Shown here piece after piece: positions 21,713-33,264 of a stretch of 64,000 nucleotides of DNA (the first letter of the stretch is position 1; the number at the start of each line of letters is the position of its first letter). Position numbers and translations under genes: made by a program. Source of the DNA: Trichobilharzia szidati (Eukaryota > Platyhelminthes > Trematoda > Strigeidida > Schistosomatidae). The notes below the pieces were generated by a model. That model did not search any database. It was not told the origin of the DNA and saw only the letters and a list, made by a program, of their open reading frames with translations. The stretch lies in the NCBI GenBank assembly GCA_944472155.2, contig OX235271.1, forward strand, positions 42,582,633 through 42,646,632, written 5' to 3'.

Positions 21713-22694
21713 TTAGAGTTTGGATGGCGGGTCACCTCACATATGAAGGTTCGTACCATGTTTATCCTACACATTTTGTTTAATAAAACAATAATCTTTC
21801 CGTTCTTCAACAGTCTGTTATCAACATAATTCTATTCGGAATCATTTAGTTTCGTTTTGGATTTCGGTCGAAGACTGCAATTCCGTTTCTTCGGAGCGTT
21901 ATTCATGCTGTAGAAATTATACCCTTCTCTTGCTCTTTTGGACGCTGGCGAGTGGTGAATGTCCCCGCCCTGTGGGTTTGGCTAGGTAGCCTGCTTTAGT
22001 CTCTTACCAGTGTGCTTTCGAGACAGGAGTTCAAAATAAACTGCTCGCTTCTATTCTCATTTGCGCTATCTGTGGGTGATTTTGTTATTGATTTTGATGC
22101 GAGAATCTAGTACTCAATCGTCGGACTCAAGTCATTCAGAAGTCCTCTTCTTTCATTGTAGTTGACTTTTTATTATAATTTTGATCTTATTCAGCGTTTG
22201 ACATCTTCTGGTTTTCCAGACATTCTATAGCCGCTCCCAGATCTAGTTAGTGATCAGGGATTTCAGGAGGATGAGATGAGTAACAAAGTAGGAACCAAGG
22301 TTTTTCATAATTTGCATGGCTATCTTCACCAGTTGAACAATGGATGTCCACCCGTGTATCTGACTTGGTTCCTCTTCACTTGCTCACTGCCGTGCTTCCG
22401 AAGGTAAGCGTCTAGAAACTACTCGTTGAAGTATGAAAATGTCTTGTAAAACCATAGTCAGTCTAATAATAATAATTTATATTTTCATATAAACATAAAT
22501 TTACATGAAAATGCATGCCATTTTTACAGGCACGATCAAGTATGATATAATGACAAATAGTAGATTATCGATGTTTGCAGTGATAGTATGTGCAGGCTGC
22601 TCACCATAACAGTTAGTGTCCAATGAAAGGTGTAAAGAAGTAGTGTTACATCCAGAGTAATCAGCAACAGTTTAATTTTTCAGTACGTTTGTGG

Positions 22695-23125
22695 TTAGGA
22701 ACCAGAATTATGGCGAACTGATCCATAAAAAACAACAGATGAACCATTTCGGAGCTGAATATTACCATTGAATGAGCCAGTGAGATTTAAAATGCTGCCA
22801 CGATCACTAATCCTTGGATTTCCAGATTTATTAGCGCTGTACAGGTAGTGATTGGGATTTATTTGTTGGTATGAAGGTAGTATTCCATAATTATCATACA
22901 GGATGCATTGCAGGAGAAAGTAATCAGTATTATGCACGGCGGGATCTGTGGCCATTGACGTTCGCATACCTTTTTGGATTGTCATAGTAAGTCGCCAAAT
23001 GTTTATATTCTTTGTGATCATTCAGAGAATAAAACCGGCGAGGGAGATAAAGAAGACAAATGACAACAACACAGAAAGAAGCACAAGGAGTCCTCAAGTG
23101 GCGACATGTAAGATTATATTTATAT
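22695..23125 (-). pseudogene. Broken open frames of unknown protein (unit A copy)
   Basis: Two overlapping minus-strand frames could form one protein interrupted by a frameshift near 22935. The first includes ASFCVVVICLLYLPRRFYSL, a plausible membrane segment followed by basic residues, then NDHKEYKHLATYYDNPKR. The second continues NTDYFLLQCILYDNYGILPS and ends VRHNSGS. A more diverged relative of the upstream part of this sequence lies near 33850-34030. It is repeated in unit C (37500-37930). It may be a host exon or part of an unknown element. Confidence 0.3.
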
Positions 23126-23268
23126 ATACTTATACCTTCTATAGAAACCATGAAATCTAATGATACACTAAGTATTTCAGTTAAGCTAACATTTATAATA
23201 TCAGTATGAGCTAAAGTTTTTGCTGTGTCCAGAAATATTCATCGTGTTCTTGCAATAATAATAATATT

Positions 23269-23642
23269 TATTGAAAAAATTCTGTTGTTACTCATGCGTT
23301 TAATGCATCAAGCACGCATGCGTGGGGTGGAAAAGACGGTGTAGGAGTCAGGCGAAGGGGAGCGCTGTGATATTTGAGGAGTCTAGTGACTGAGGAGACG
23401 AACACTGGCAGTGTGTTTGTGTCACGCACAATAGCCGGTAGTCTACTCCAAATGACTGAAAACTTATTTAAGACTTTGTGCCACATGTAAGTCTGACAAT
23501 GTTCTATAGAGACTGGGTTGTCAAGATTTCTGAGAATGCAACTGATGACAGCGGTAGATTTAGTTATTTGCCTGGAGGAGTGCAAGAGAAGATTAGTTAA
23601 CTTGTAGTAGAAAATAAGGCTAAGCTTAAGACGTCTCTTAAA
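23269..23642 (-). mobile_element. CR1-like 3' end fragment (unit A)
   Basis: The minus strand encodes the last part of a CR1 reverse transcriptase ORF: VSIEHCQTYMWHKVLNKFSVIW and SRLPAIVRDTNTLPVFVSSV, closely related to 34209-34652. A tail of ATT repeats lies at 23264-23275 on the complementary strand. Its upstream edge (about 23642) is joined head-to-head to the 5' region of another CR1 copy. Confidence 0.75.
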
Positions 23643-24087
23643 GTGATTATATTTTCAGTCTATTTCAGTGTTCAACGTAGTCAAGAGCGAATTCTAAGCG
23701 AAGAGCCAAGGGTGAATGCAATCGTTTGAAGTGTTGCGCTACAGGTGTTCAGTTTCTACGTGAATCTTCTTGCCATATTCTTTTGGAATTCAGCCGCGTT
23801 CCTCACAATACCCACATATCCATACTTAGCAAGGATCACATTCTGTCGCCTGGAAATATATATAGTATTCACTTGTGGAATCTACTACCCGGAATCTTCT
23901 GATACCCGTTCTAACCACGCGGGACTAAGGATTTTATCCCAAGGCAGTACTGTTAAAGGAATATTCGACTTTTTATTTTCCAATATACAGCCACTTATCG
24001 TTTTTTTGATACTTCGATAATACAACAATCTTTTTTATATCCTCAAGACTTTTCTCCGGACGCTGTGAAAATTCTTGTTTCTGTAAT

Positions 24088-25850
24088 GGTTAAGTCTGTC
24101 ATACGTGTAAGTACCGCTAAGAGACTGAGATCTAATACTCGTCAACCATCTGAAGACACCGGTTCCGTAGACGATCCTACACTTTTGACATCACACACAC
24201 ACCCAAAGTTATGGTATCTGATATCATGGAGGAACTGGTAAATGATGCGGCTAGTGGCAAAAATGGTTTACTGACACTTCAGAGATCAATGGCAGACCTA
24301 CAGAGGAAGTTTGACAGTATTATGCCCCTCACGCAACTGTATGACCCATCATAAAACATCTGTGCGTCGGTGGCACAGTGTTTAGGACGCTCACCGACTA
24401 TGCACATGGTCCGGAGTTCGATCCCCTGCCAACGCACACCCGATATCAATGGCCAGCCTGCAAAATTTGGGCCACAAATACCACACGCTGTAAATTACAT
24501 GCTTGTACCAAAAGCACTGTGTGGTTTCAAGCGATAATCAAAATAAAATAAAAAATAAACTTATCAAACCCGAGCGCATACTTGACTATTTGGCTGAAGA
24601 AGCTGTTAAGAGGATTTTGTATTCACATAAAGTCTTGGCTTATAACATTCCAGACAGAGAGGCTATTGCCAAACTTATAACTTCATGTCTAAAGTCGTGT
24701 GATATATCGTTAACAGAATGTCAGGTTTCGCGTCCTCGTAAGAAATCTGCTTTTCAAGCTCAGGTGCATTGAAGAATCTAGGAATTTTCTGAAATCTGGT
24801 AAGATAATAGGCTCTTCAACACCCTACACTAACGCTAGTATTTAACACCATGCCAAAGACGATGCTGCTCAGGAACACTGAATGGCGATAACCCCAATAG
24901 GACATAATGTTGAAATACACCGTTTGCACACCGACACAGACGTCAGGAGCCAGAAAACATCAAAACACATCCCACTGGTGTTCCACCCATCTCCTCATAA
25001 GTCGGTTACTCCTCAGTCTGACAATCCATCCACTGTGAAGTATCAGCCCAATGTAGCTACCCAATTTAGGAAGTTTTCTAGGCTTTGTGACAAACATCCT
25101 ATTTCCATTATGAGAACTAAAGCGCCGGAGGTTTCCAAGCAACACAAACCCTACATAGCATGTGCTGGCTGCCCTGTTAGCCATCACCAACCAGTTGATC
25201 ACAAGGAAGAGGAAACCGAAGTAAATAAATTAAATACTGAACCCAGAGCAAGAATGCCCTTCAATATGATGGATACGCAAGCGCCTCTGTTCCATCTTCC
25301 CAAGAGAAATTGAGTTATGTTAGACTAAACTCCTAGAGGTAGGCCTAATTAGTCTCAAGTGGAAAGCTAAATATATCCAACCAGTGATTCTAGACAAACA
25401 ACACAGCGAGATAATCAGTATTATTCTGCGCTTCCACTACGCAAACCAGTTGTTAGCCCCTTTTGAATGTTCTATAAAATGAAAGTTATAGAAAATCCCC
25501 CAGACATCAGCTAAAGACTTCATTTAGCAAGCCAAACAAGCTCACAGAACTCACTCGCACATCTTATGTATTTAGTAGGGAGCATGTGCCGATGTCTGCA
25601 CAAAGCTTACTGTGGTCTGATGTCTACCCCAAACAGATACCGACACTTCGTTCTTATTCTGGAGACAAATTACCGAATACTCATACCGATTATGCCTTTC
25701 ACAACAACACTGCCCCTACTGGCTGCTTCGAGTGTCAGTTAACAGAAACGCCTGACATCATACATATAGCACTCATGATGTCGGATCAATCCCTTGCTGG
25801 CATAGCGAACAGCCTACTGTCAGGGCAAGGCATATTCCCTGGCAGGTAGC
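24088..25850 (+). pseudogene. CR1-like ORF1, interrupted
   Basis: ORF1 begins at an ATG (24088; MVKSVIRVSTAKRLRSNT). It shifts frame in a CA run near 24195, then reads MVSDIMEELVNDAASGK with a Leu-rich stretch (LLTLQRSMADLQRKFDSI) that could form a short coiled coil. The SINE at 24362-24559 breaks it after LYDPS. It resumes with LDYLAEEAVKRILYSHKVLA and later carries the Cys/His cluster CAGCPVSHHQPVDHK (about 25160-25200). More stops follow near 25310. ORF1 proteins of CR1 elements bind element RNA; this one is dead. Confidence 0.65.
24362..24559 (+). mobile_element. tRNA-derived SINE (unit A copy), best-preserved head
   Basis: The first 72 bases fold like a tRNA outline. GCGTCGG pairs with CCAACGC (one mismatch) as an acceptor stem, TGGCACAGTGTTTAGGACGC fits box A, and GGAGTTCGATCCCC fits box B and the T arm. 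A unique body (CCTGCAAAATTTGGGCCAC) and an A-rich tail (AAAATAAAATAAAAAATAA) follow. No functional anticodon loop is evident. It is inserted in CR1 ORF1. Confidence 0.82.
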
Positions 25851-26030
25851 TGGCACAGTGTCAGCACCAGACTCGGATACTAATATCTCTAAAACACTAG
25901 TATCTAATTATCATACGTTTGTTTCTAACTGCATACCCTATCCAAACGACAGACCACGCCTGACTACCAACTCACAAACCTGCCTGAAGTCTTCCTGTTA
26001 TCCAAAGATAATGGTTGTGAGTTTAAAAAC

Positions 26031-26612
26031 ATGTATATCAAGGATACTCACGGAATATTTTATCAGGATGTTGTCTGCTCACTGAAACCACGTAGCCAGT
26101 GTTTATCTATTATCCTAGTAAATATTAGATCATTTCTAAATAAACACTTAACACTCAGTACACTAGCTTCTACATGCAGACTGCCATTGATTATAATCAC
26201 TGTAGCGTGGTGCACAAGTGAAATCCCTAATGACAGCCTAAGGATTGATAAATACAACCTTTTCTGAGGGGACAGACAGAGAGGTCGTGGGGGTGGAACA
26301 CTAATTTGCTGTGAACAATCCACGTGTGCAGCCCAGTTCAGTGACCCAATTCTGCCACAACTCAATGGCTTGATCTGGGATGAAATAAAAGTTGTCAGAA
26401 GTAAACCTATACTTGTGGGTTGTGTGTAGCGACCCTTTCATCCGGTAGGGAGTGTGATAACATGCTCAGCAACATTTTTGGTGTCACATACAATCGTCCC
26501 TTCAGTCATAAAATTATTGGAGGGGATTTCAACATGCCAGAACTATCATGTTCTTCACTCCGGGGACTACAAAGGTATAACAATTTCCTGAATTCCATTA
26601 TCACAGGAGGAT
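26031..26612 (+). pseudogene. CR1-like endonuclease, N-terminal part
   Basis: YIKDTHGIFYQDVVCSLKP, ILVNIRSFLNKH and ITVAWCTSE match 16231-16467. The family's ITE is ITV here, so the metal-binding Glu is lost. A TGA after DKYNLF (about 26267) is at the same place as in the other copy. GGDFNMPE (about 26520) follows before the element ends at 26612. Confidence 0.8.
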
Positions 26613-27101
26613 AGACCGAAATTGCCGATATAAGGGTGTGACCGAGTGTAAATATATGCTAATGAGATATAACAGACGATAACGTACACACTGGTACTAC
26701 TGAGTAGTTAACTTGTCCTGACGCGAAGAAGAAAATCAGAAGACCAGCACGTTCACGATGATACCTGTATTTTCCACAAGGGAAATTAACTGTCACACAA
26801 AGTGTGAGTGAAAGTACCAAAGTACGAAAGGTGTGAAAGAGAGAGTAAGAGTGTACAATGCAAGAGTATATATGAAAATGACTCATATACATGGACCAAT
26901 AAGATACACAGTAGTTTTTCTTACCATCATTGGATTCTGACTGGTTGCAACGTCATGTGACAAAAAGGTCATACATTGTTTATTTAGTTAATGGACAGAC
27001 AAAGCATACTGTGAGATATAATGGAATATCGATTAATATACACATAGCAAAATGTATCAGACTGTCAAAAACAAGGGCAGATATCATGTGACTACATATC
27101 A
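26613..27101. other. Spacer between units A and B
   Basis: No gene or repeat was recognised. With 25287-26612 it makes up the unique centre (about 1.8 kb) of the A/B palindrome. Confidence 0.4.
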
Positions 27102-27828
27102 AGGTGCTTGCGCATCTATCATATTGAAGGGCATTCTTGCTCTGGGTTCAGTATTTAATTTATTTACTTCGGTTTCCTCTTCCTTGTGATCAACTGGTTG
27201 GTGATGGCTAACAGGGCAGCCAGCACATGCTATGTAGGGTTTGTGTTGCTTGGAAACCTCCGGCGCTTTAGTTCTCATAATGGAAATAGGATGTTTGTCA
27301 CAAAGCCTAGAAAACTTCCTAAATTGGGTAGCTACATTGGGCTGATACTTCACAGTGGATGGATTGTCAGACTGAGGAGTAACCGACTTATGAGGAGATG
27401 GGTGGAACACCAGTGGGATGTGTTTTGATGTTTTCTGGCTCCTGACGTCTGTGTCGGTGTGCAAACGGTGTATTTCAACATTATGTCCTATTGGGGTTAT
27501 CGCCATTCAGTGTTCCTGAGCAGCATCGTCTTTGGCATGGTGTTAAATACTAGCGTTAGTGTAGGGTGTTGAAGAGCCTATTATCTTACCAGATTTCAGA
27601 AAATTCCTAGATTCTTCAATGCACCTGAGCTTGAAAAGCAGATTTCTTACGAGGACGCGAAACCTGACATTCTGTTAACGATATATCACACGACTTTAGA
27701 CATGAAGTTATAAGTTTGGCAATAGCCTCTCTGTCTGGAATGTTATAAGCCAAGACTTTATGTGAATACAAAATCCTCTTAACAGCTTCTTCAGCCAAAT
27801 AGTCAAGTATGCGCTCGGGTTTGATAAG

Positions 27829-28026
27829 TTTATTTTTTATTTTATTTTGATTATCGCTTGAAACCACACAGTGCTTTTGGTACAAGCATGTAATTTACAG
27901 CGTGTGGTATTTGTGGCCCAAATTTTGCAGGCTGGCCATTGATATCGGGTGTGCGTTGGCAGGGGATCGAACTCCGGACCATGTGCATAGTCGGTGAGCG
28001 TCCTAAACACTGTGCCACCGACGCAC
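27829..28026 (-). mobile_element. tRNA-derived SINE (unit B copy)
   Basis: Reverse-complement copy of 24362-24559 with the same tRNA-like head and A-rich tail, carried as part of unit B. Confidence 0.82.
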
Positions 28027-28745
28027 AGATGTTTTATGATGGGTCATACAGTTGCGTGAGGGGCATAATACTGTCAAACTTCCTCTGTAGGTCTGCCATT
28101 GATCTCTGAAGTGTCAGTAAACCATTTTTGCCACTAGCCGCATCATTTACCAGTTCCTCCATGATATCAGATACCATAACTTTGGGTGTGTGTGTGATGT
28201 CAAAAGTGTAGGATCGTCTACGGAACCGGTGTCTTCAGATGGTTGACGAGTATTAGATCTCAGTCTCTTAGCGGTACTTACACGTATGACAGACTTAACC
28301 ATTACAGAAACAAGAATTTTCACAGCGTCCGGAGAAAAGTCTTGAGGATATAAAAAAGATTGTTGTATTATCGAAGTATCAAAAAAACGATAAGTGGCTG
28401 TATATTGGAAAATAAAAAGTCGAATATTCCTTTAACAGTACTGCCTTGGGATAAAATCCTTAGTCCCGCGTGGTTAGAACGGGTATCAGAAGATTCCGGG
28501 TAGTAGATTCCACAAGTGAATACTATATATATTTCCAGGCGACAGAATGTGATCCTTGCTAAGTATGGATATGTGGGTATTGTGAGGAACGCGGCTGAAT
28601 TCCAAAAGAATATGGCAAGAAGATTCACGTAGAAACTGAACACCTGTAGCGCAACACTTCAAACGATTGCATTCACCCTTGGCTCTTCGCTTAGAATTCG
28701 CTCTTGACTACGTTGAACACTGAAATAGACTGAAAATATAATCAC

Positions 28746-29119
28746 TTTAAGAGACGTCTTAAGCTTAGCCTTATTTTCTACTACAAGTTAACTAATCTTC
28801 TCTTGCACTCCTCCAGGCAAATAACTAAATCTACCGCTGTCATCAGTTGCATTCTCAGAAATCTTGACAACCCAGTCTCTATAGAACATTGTCAGACTTA
28901 CATGTGGCACAAAGTCTTAAATAAGTTTTCAGTCATTTGGAGTAGACTACCGGCTATTGTGCGTGACACAAACACACTGCCAGTGTTCGTCTCCTCAGTC
29001 ACTAGACTCCTCAAATATCACAGCGCTCCCCTTCGCCTGACTCCTACACCGTCTTTTCCACCCCACGCATGCGTGCTTGATGCATTAAACGTATGAGTAA
29101 CTGCAGAATTTTTTCAATA
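28746..29119 (+). mobile_element. CR1-like 3' end fragment (unit B)
   Basis: Carries the same RT C-terminal frame as 23269-23642 (IEHCQTYMWHKVLNKFSVIW; TPTPSFPPHACVLDALN) with a Val final codon, in reversed orientation. Confidence 0.8.
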
Positions 29120-29805
29120 GTTTAATAATACCCATCGGAGTCTTAGGAACACAATATTCATCGAACGGACTCTTTTCGATGAATTTATTGTCAAGCTGTA
29201 CAAGCGTATAGATGGCTTTTTTTATAATAATTGTATCCGGTAATATTATTGGGTCAAAGGTGTGTATAGAAATTTTTGTTCATCAAATTACAATGTACAA
29301 CGAATATAAACAAATATTTTTGTCACCACATACTTTTCCTTTGTCCTCTGGTACATTTCTGTTGCATTTACTTTGTAATACAAGTTGCATTGATCTACAT
29401 TCCGACTGAAGCTGAGAAACAATTGAAGTCACTTACTCATATATTATCCCCCAATTTTTGGCTAGTAATGGCTCAGCATCCTTGATGAAATCCACTGTCA
29501 CCATAACAAGACGCTGTACAGCATCTTATACAAGCACTGTCAACGATCTAAAATGGTTTTTATATAGCTTTCGACGTGTTTATCAACTTACTCGTACGGA
29601 GCAACCATGCTGTGACAAATGGCGGGCTATGGGTGACTTGAGTGCAGTAAAACAAATCTGCTTGAAATTGACCAATATTAATCTGCATTCAGTTAAATTC
29701 ACATCTGGTATTACTTGCAAAAAAATGATGTCAAAATCATGAAAATTAATCACTCATTTTAAATTAATGCCCAATTTGAACATAAAACAAGAACAAGATA
29801 CGATG
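29120..29805. other. Unclassified interval
   Basis: Short open frames occur (for example 29458-29742) but show no recognisable motif. No RNA gene seen. Confidence 0.35.
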
Positions 29806-30085
29806 CCGCCCACAACAAAGTTATATGGAGGAATTGACTTCAAGCTTTATTTTTTCCCCAAATATTTGTAATTTATCCGACACATACTTGGGTTTTTTTG
29901 TTAATGCGAAGACAATATTTCTATATTTCTTTATGTGCTCCATTGAACGACTAACAATTAGAATATGCTCACTAACTGATGTCAGAGTGGACAGCAACCA
30001 TGTAATTTCACTATAAATCAAATTCATGTAATTTAAATAATACTTATCCATGCCTGTACAACTGGTGTGTCCTACATTGATAGGA
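29806..30085 (-). repeat. Copy 1 of a roughly 260-bp interspersed repeat
   Basis: Read on the minus strand it runs from GTAGGACACACCAGTTGTAC through GCATGGATAAGTATTATTTA and AGAAATATTGTCTTCGCATT to AAAATAAAGCTTGAAGTCAA and TCCTCCATATAACTTTG. Related copies are at 30757-30960, 32230-32410, 32636-32716 and 33265-33530. Non-coding; class unknown. Confidence 0.75.
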
Positions 30086-30484
30086 AATATATATTATTAT
30101 TACATGAAGTAATAATAGTATGAAATGCAATTAAAATATTTGTGATTGTAATCATAGTTTAATGTCAAGTGGCAAAATATTTAGTGTCCTATATATCATA
30201 ATACTTAATGTGTATAGAATTTTGGAAAGGAGTACATAATTATAAGATTAGTAGACGAATATAAAATGTTACATAACATGGTGTGAAATTAGGTAAGATA
30301 CTATTCAACATTGTAAAAATAAAAAATAAAAAATCAATAATTTTGGGTTTAAAATGTCAAGTGGTTCAAGTAAAAAAGATTTAGAGTGAAAATAGTAATA
30401 ATAATGATAATAATAATAATCGAAGTAATAAGGGAAAAGTACATAGAATAACCAAATAAATAAAATAAAATAAATGAATATCTA
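30086..30484. other. Very AT-rich interval
   Basis: Dominated by A/T runs and AAT/AATA stretches (for example 30400-30420). No gene seen. Confidence 0.45.
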
Positions 30485-30705
30485 TCCCTCTACGGCCAAG
30501 GCAGAAGTAGGGATTTTACATACTTCTTTTGTGCACAAAGGTCTGGCTTGAAGTCATGAATTGCCAAGGCCTCAGCTGTCTTTAGAAGTCTGTAACGAAG
30601 AAAACGCGGGAAGTTAGCATGGATTCTATATATGATCGTAAAATCATGGTCAGGGTTGACAGAGTGGCAGAAGTCAATCAGGTGTTCCAAAATAGAGCTT
30701 CGCAC
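30485..30705 (-). pseudogene. Penelope-like element, C-terminal tail
   Basis: The minus-strand frame FTIIYRIHANFPRFLRYRLL followed by TAEALAIHDFKPDLCAQKKYVKSLLLPWP matches the tail after the GIY-YIG domain in the copies at 54022 (ALAIRKSKPPLCVQK) and 51060. Only this tail is present, so it is a severely truncated copy. Confidence 0.75.
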
Positions 30706-30756
30706 ACACTTCCTTTCTCCGTTGTAAAACCATGCTGGAATGTATATATTTATATT

Positions 30757-30960
30757 TATTCCTGTTTATGCAGGAACATACCAATTGTACAGGCATGGAT
30801 AAGTTTTTATATAAATTTCACACATTTCGATGTATGTTGAATTTACAGTTTGTTTGTTCTTTCTGACATTAGAGTCAGTCGGAACGGTCTGCGAAATAGT
30901 CTGTCTGTGTAACACATAAAGATATATAGAAATATTGTCTTCGCATTAACAAAAACCCAG
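30757..30960 (+). repeat. Truncated copy 2 of the 260-bp repeat, joined to a CR1 fragment
   Basis: It starts with AGGAACATACCAATTGTACA and includes GCATGGATAAGT and AAATATTGTCTTCGCATTAAC. It ends at about 30960, where CR1 sequence begins. Confidence 0.65.
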
Positions 30961-31744
30961 ACATAGATGGTGTGACACCTGGCAACTCCAATTTAATGTC
31001 GAAAAATGCGGCTGGCTCTGCATAGGCTGCAACAACTTAGAACTTGACCTGACAATTCAAGGCCATGCACTTCAACGACTGGAATCTGTACTGGACCTAG
31101 GGCTGAAATATTCACATAACTTATCATTTTCTGAACATATCTCCAAACAAGTGTCAAAGTCACGCAGACTTATCGGCTTTCTACTCAGGAACTTCTACAG
31201 AAGTGAGTCTAGAATTCTGTTGTACAAGGTTTGTGTGCGTCCTTTATTTGATTACTGTTCATTCATGTATAGTAGCATACGCATAGAGGACAAATTGAAA
31301 GTCGAGGGAGTGCAGAGGTACTTCATGTTAAAATTACTCGGAACCGGAAATGGTACGAACTACTCCACTAGATGTGATACCCTATGACTAGAAACACTAT
31401 GGCTAAGACGCCTGAGACTAAACTTGACACTTTACTATAAGCTTCTAAACCACTTAGTTTTTACCTCTACTAATGGCACTCGACTTTCAGATGACAATGG
31501 CTACAAACTAAGACACACTAAGGGTACAGTAGCTATCGAACAATGTAAAACAGCCACCAGGCAAAAGTTTTACTTGATTAGGTATGCACAGATATGGAAT
31601 AAACTGCCAATGGAAATGCGTCAAGCAAGTACATTGGCCTCCTTCAAAAAGGTGCTTAATGACAAACTACAAGAGTTTGCAAACGATAGTAGTTCTAGTT
31701 CCTATCTGAGAGCCTCCGAAATTATAGGTCCATTTAATGTATAA
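30961..31744 (+). pseudogene. CR1-like reverse transcriptase, C-terminal part
   Basis: Begins just after the catalytic region: TWQLQFNVEKCGWLCIG, then LESVLDLGLKYSHNLSFSEH, SRRLIGFLLRNFYRSESRIL and CVRPLFDYC, followed by the thumb and C-terminal region (WNKLPMEMRQASTLASFKKV). An in-frame TGA lies near 31385. It lacks all RT catalytic motifs and the endonuclease. Confidence 0.8.
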
Positions 31745-32229
31745 GCTTAAATACTACACCTGTTGTTTTTTGCCTATATTTATAATTCTAGATAAAACAT
31801 TAACGGTTAAGATACGTATCCTCAAACAGACAAGAAATCTCGTTTGTAAAACTACTACCCAACACAGTAAGTGGAATAAAATGGACATAAACCGACAACA
31901 TGAAAAAGGTATAACTCACCACAACATCACATGGACAGATGAACGCTCGTTGGGCACCATATATCCCTCACCAACTGCAACCCACCTTTCCTTAGATAAT
32001 GTGATGAACTTAAATCCATAATGTTGCTGAGCAGTTAATATTCTCAACTCCTGTCGGAACAGCTGAATTTCACAAACCTTCCTCACGCTAAGAAAATACC
32101 CGTAAGCAGTAGAAATCCATTAATTAATGCGTCTGAAGCTTATGTATTTACTCCCAACAATGACATTGCATATGAAATGAGATAAACACATCATTGATTT
32201 CAAAATAACGCATCAATGAACTATAATTC
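31745..32229. other. Unclassified interval
   Basis: Possible 3' untranslated region of the preceding CR1 fragment. No other feature seen. Confidence 0.35.
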
Positions 32230-32410
32230 AAGGACTCTGCACACAACAAAGTTATGTATGAATATTTACTTCAAGCTTTATTTTTTTCCCAGGCACTTAT
32301 AATCCATCCACCAAAGACCTGGTTTTTTTGTTAATGCGAAGACAATACTCCTGTATTTCCTGTTGTGTTGCACTCACTGACAATCTAGCAGATTTTTCCA
32401 ACTTTGCACA
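32230..32410 (-). repeat. Copy 3 of the 260-bp repeat
   Basis: It contains TCAAGCTTTATTTTTTTCCC and TTTTTTTGTTAATGCGAAGA, matching copy 1 in the same orientation, but lacks the GGATAAG end. Confidence 0.7.
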
Positions 32411-32439
32411 GAAATGATTGTATATAAGTGAAAAGGCTG

Positions 32440-32635
32440 TTTTATACTACTGGGATTAACATTTATCAAGTGTGTGTATAATCTCCAGCGAACATGTAAA
32501 GCATATCTTGCTACTGCCTGTAAATTGTGATTGAATTATATGGTTCTATTTCTGTAACAATTTGATGATGCCTATAAACTGGCGTCCCTCATGTACTGTA
32601 CTGTGAGAATAAATTTATTTATTTATTTATTTATC
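32440..32635 (+). repeat. Probable LINE 3' end with a TTTA-repeat tail
   Basis: GATGATGCCTATAAACTGGC and CCCTCATGTACTGTACTG lead into AATAAATTTATTTATTTATT. An inverted relative (GAGGGACACGCCAGTTTACA) is at about 33167-33186. A short tandem tail is typical of CR1-type 3' ends; assignment is tentative. Confidence 0.5.
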
Positions 32636-32716
32636 AGATGAATATAATACAAATATCTGGGAAAAATAAAGCTTGAAATCAATTCTCCTATATAACTTTG
32701 TTGTGAACAGCATCCT
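32636..32716 (+). repeat. Truncated copy 4 of the 260-bp repeat
   Basis: Only the final part remains (ATATCTGGGAAAAATAAAGC through CTATATAACTTTG), directly after the TTTA tail. Confidence 0.65.
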
Positions 32717-33264
32717 TGAGTTAAAGTTTATTGATGTATTATTTTGAGGTCAGTGATGTATTTATTCCATTTTTTCATCAGTCTAATCGTAGTTTTATAA
32801 TAGGAAAGAAATTTGATCGTGGATACGAAAACTAGACAAGGTCATGTTGGATTGTTCTACTGCATGAAATGGGGCCGAGGTCGATCCTAGAATTATCATT
32901 TGGCGCCATTTGTGTCAGCATGGCAGACTGTACATGTGAGTCGAGTAATACACTGAAAACTGTTTGAAAACCAGTTGCTTCTATATTTCAGACCAAGAAT
33001 ACTGCCTGTACAGAATGTTGGCCAGCGTTTTCGAATGGTAGCATCGGATCGTTCATGGAATTTGAGTTTGAATTTACTTAAATGGTCATTTCAGTTTAGA
33101 TGTTGGGTTGTTCGACCTCGACCAGGAGGTATATAATAATAATGGTATATTCTCATTTTTACATGAGGGACACGCCAGTTTACAGGCATCATCAATATGA
33201 TAAATTACATATACGATTAGTAAGCATATTTAATAATAGTAATTTAATAAAATACATTTCTCCT
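32717..33264. other. Unclassified interval
   Basis: It contains the inverted relative of the putative LINE 3' end (33150-33205). Otherwise nothing is recognised. Confidence 0.35.

Larger units (their letters stand above)
21713..25286 (+). repeat. Unit A of a second-level inverted duplication
   Basis: 21716-24444 recurs reversed as unit C (36181-38909; coordinate sum 60625) and 23269-25286 recurs reversed as unit B (27102-29119; sum 52388). Sums are constant across all landmarks, so there are no net indels, and only a handful of base differences were noticed. Because each copy spans several unrelated elements (CR1 tail, CR1 head, SINE), the copies arose by segmental duplication rather than by separate transposition. 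Confidence 0.93.
23643..26612 (+). mobile_element. CR1-like element, 5' half, with a SINE inserted in ORF1
   Basis: It contains the ORF1 start, ORF1 and the start of the endonuclease of the CR1 family seen at 13590-17230. It stops abruptly after DFNMPELSCSSLRG...SIITGG at 26612, where the other copy continues into the rest of the endonuclease. The first 1.6 kb are part of duplicated unit A, the remainder is unique. The loss of the 3' side is not a normal 5' truncation and implies deletion or rearrangement. Confidence 0.8.
27102..29119 (-). repeat. Unit B: reversed copy of 23269-25286
   Basis: All landmarks satisfy A + B = 52388. It contains, reversed, the CR1 ORF1 part (27102-28745), the inserted SINE and the CR1 3' tail. 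Differences include Met/Ile and Thr/Ala near the 27102 end and Ala/Val at the last codon of the CR1 tail. At 29119 the match ends inside TTTTTTCAATA, so the ATT tail present in A and C is missing. Confidence 0.92.

Noticed and set aside
27102..29119. Independent CR1 and SINE insertions in unit B
   Set aside because: The same combination in the same relative positions with no indels as in unit A means one segmental duplication, not separate insertions.
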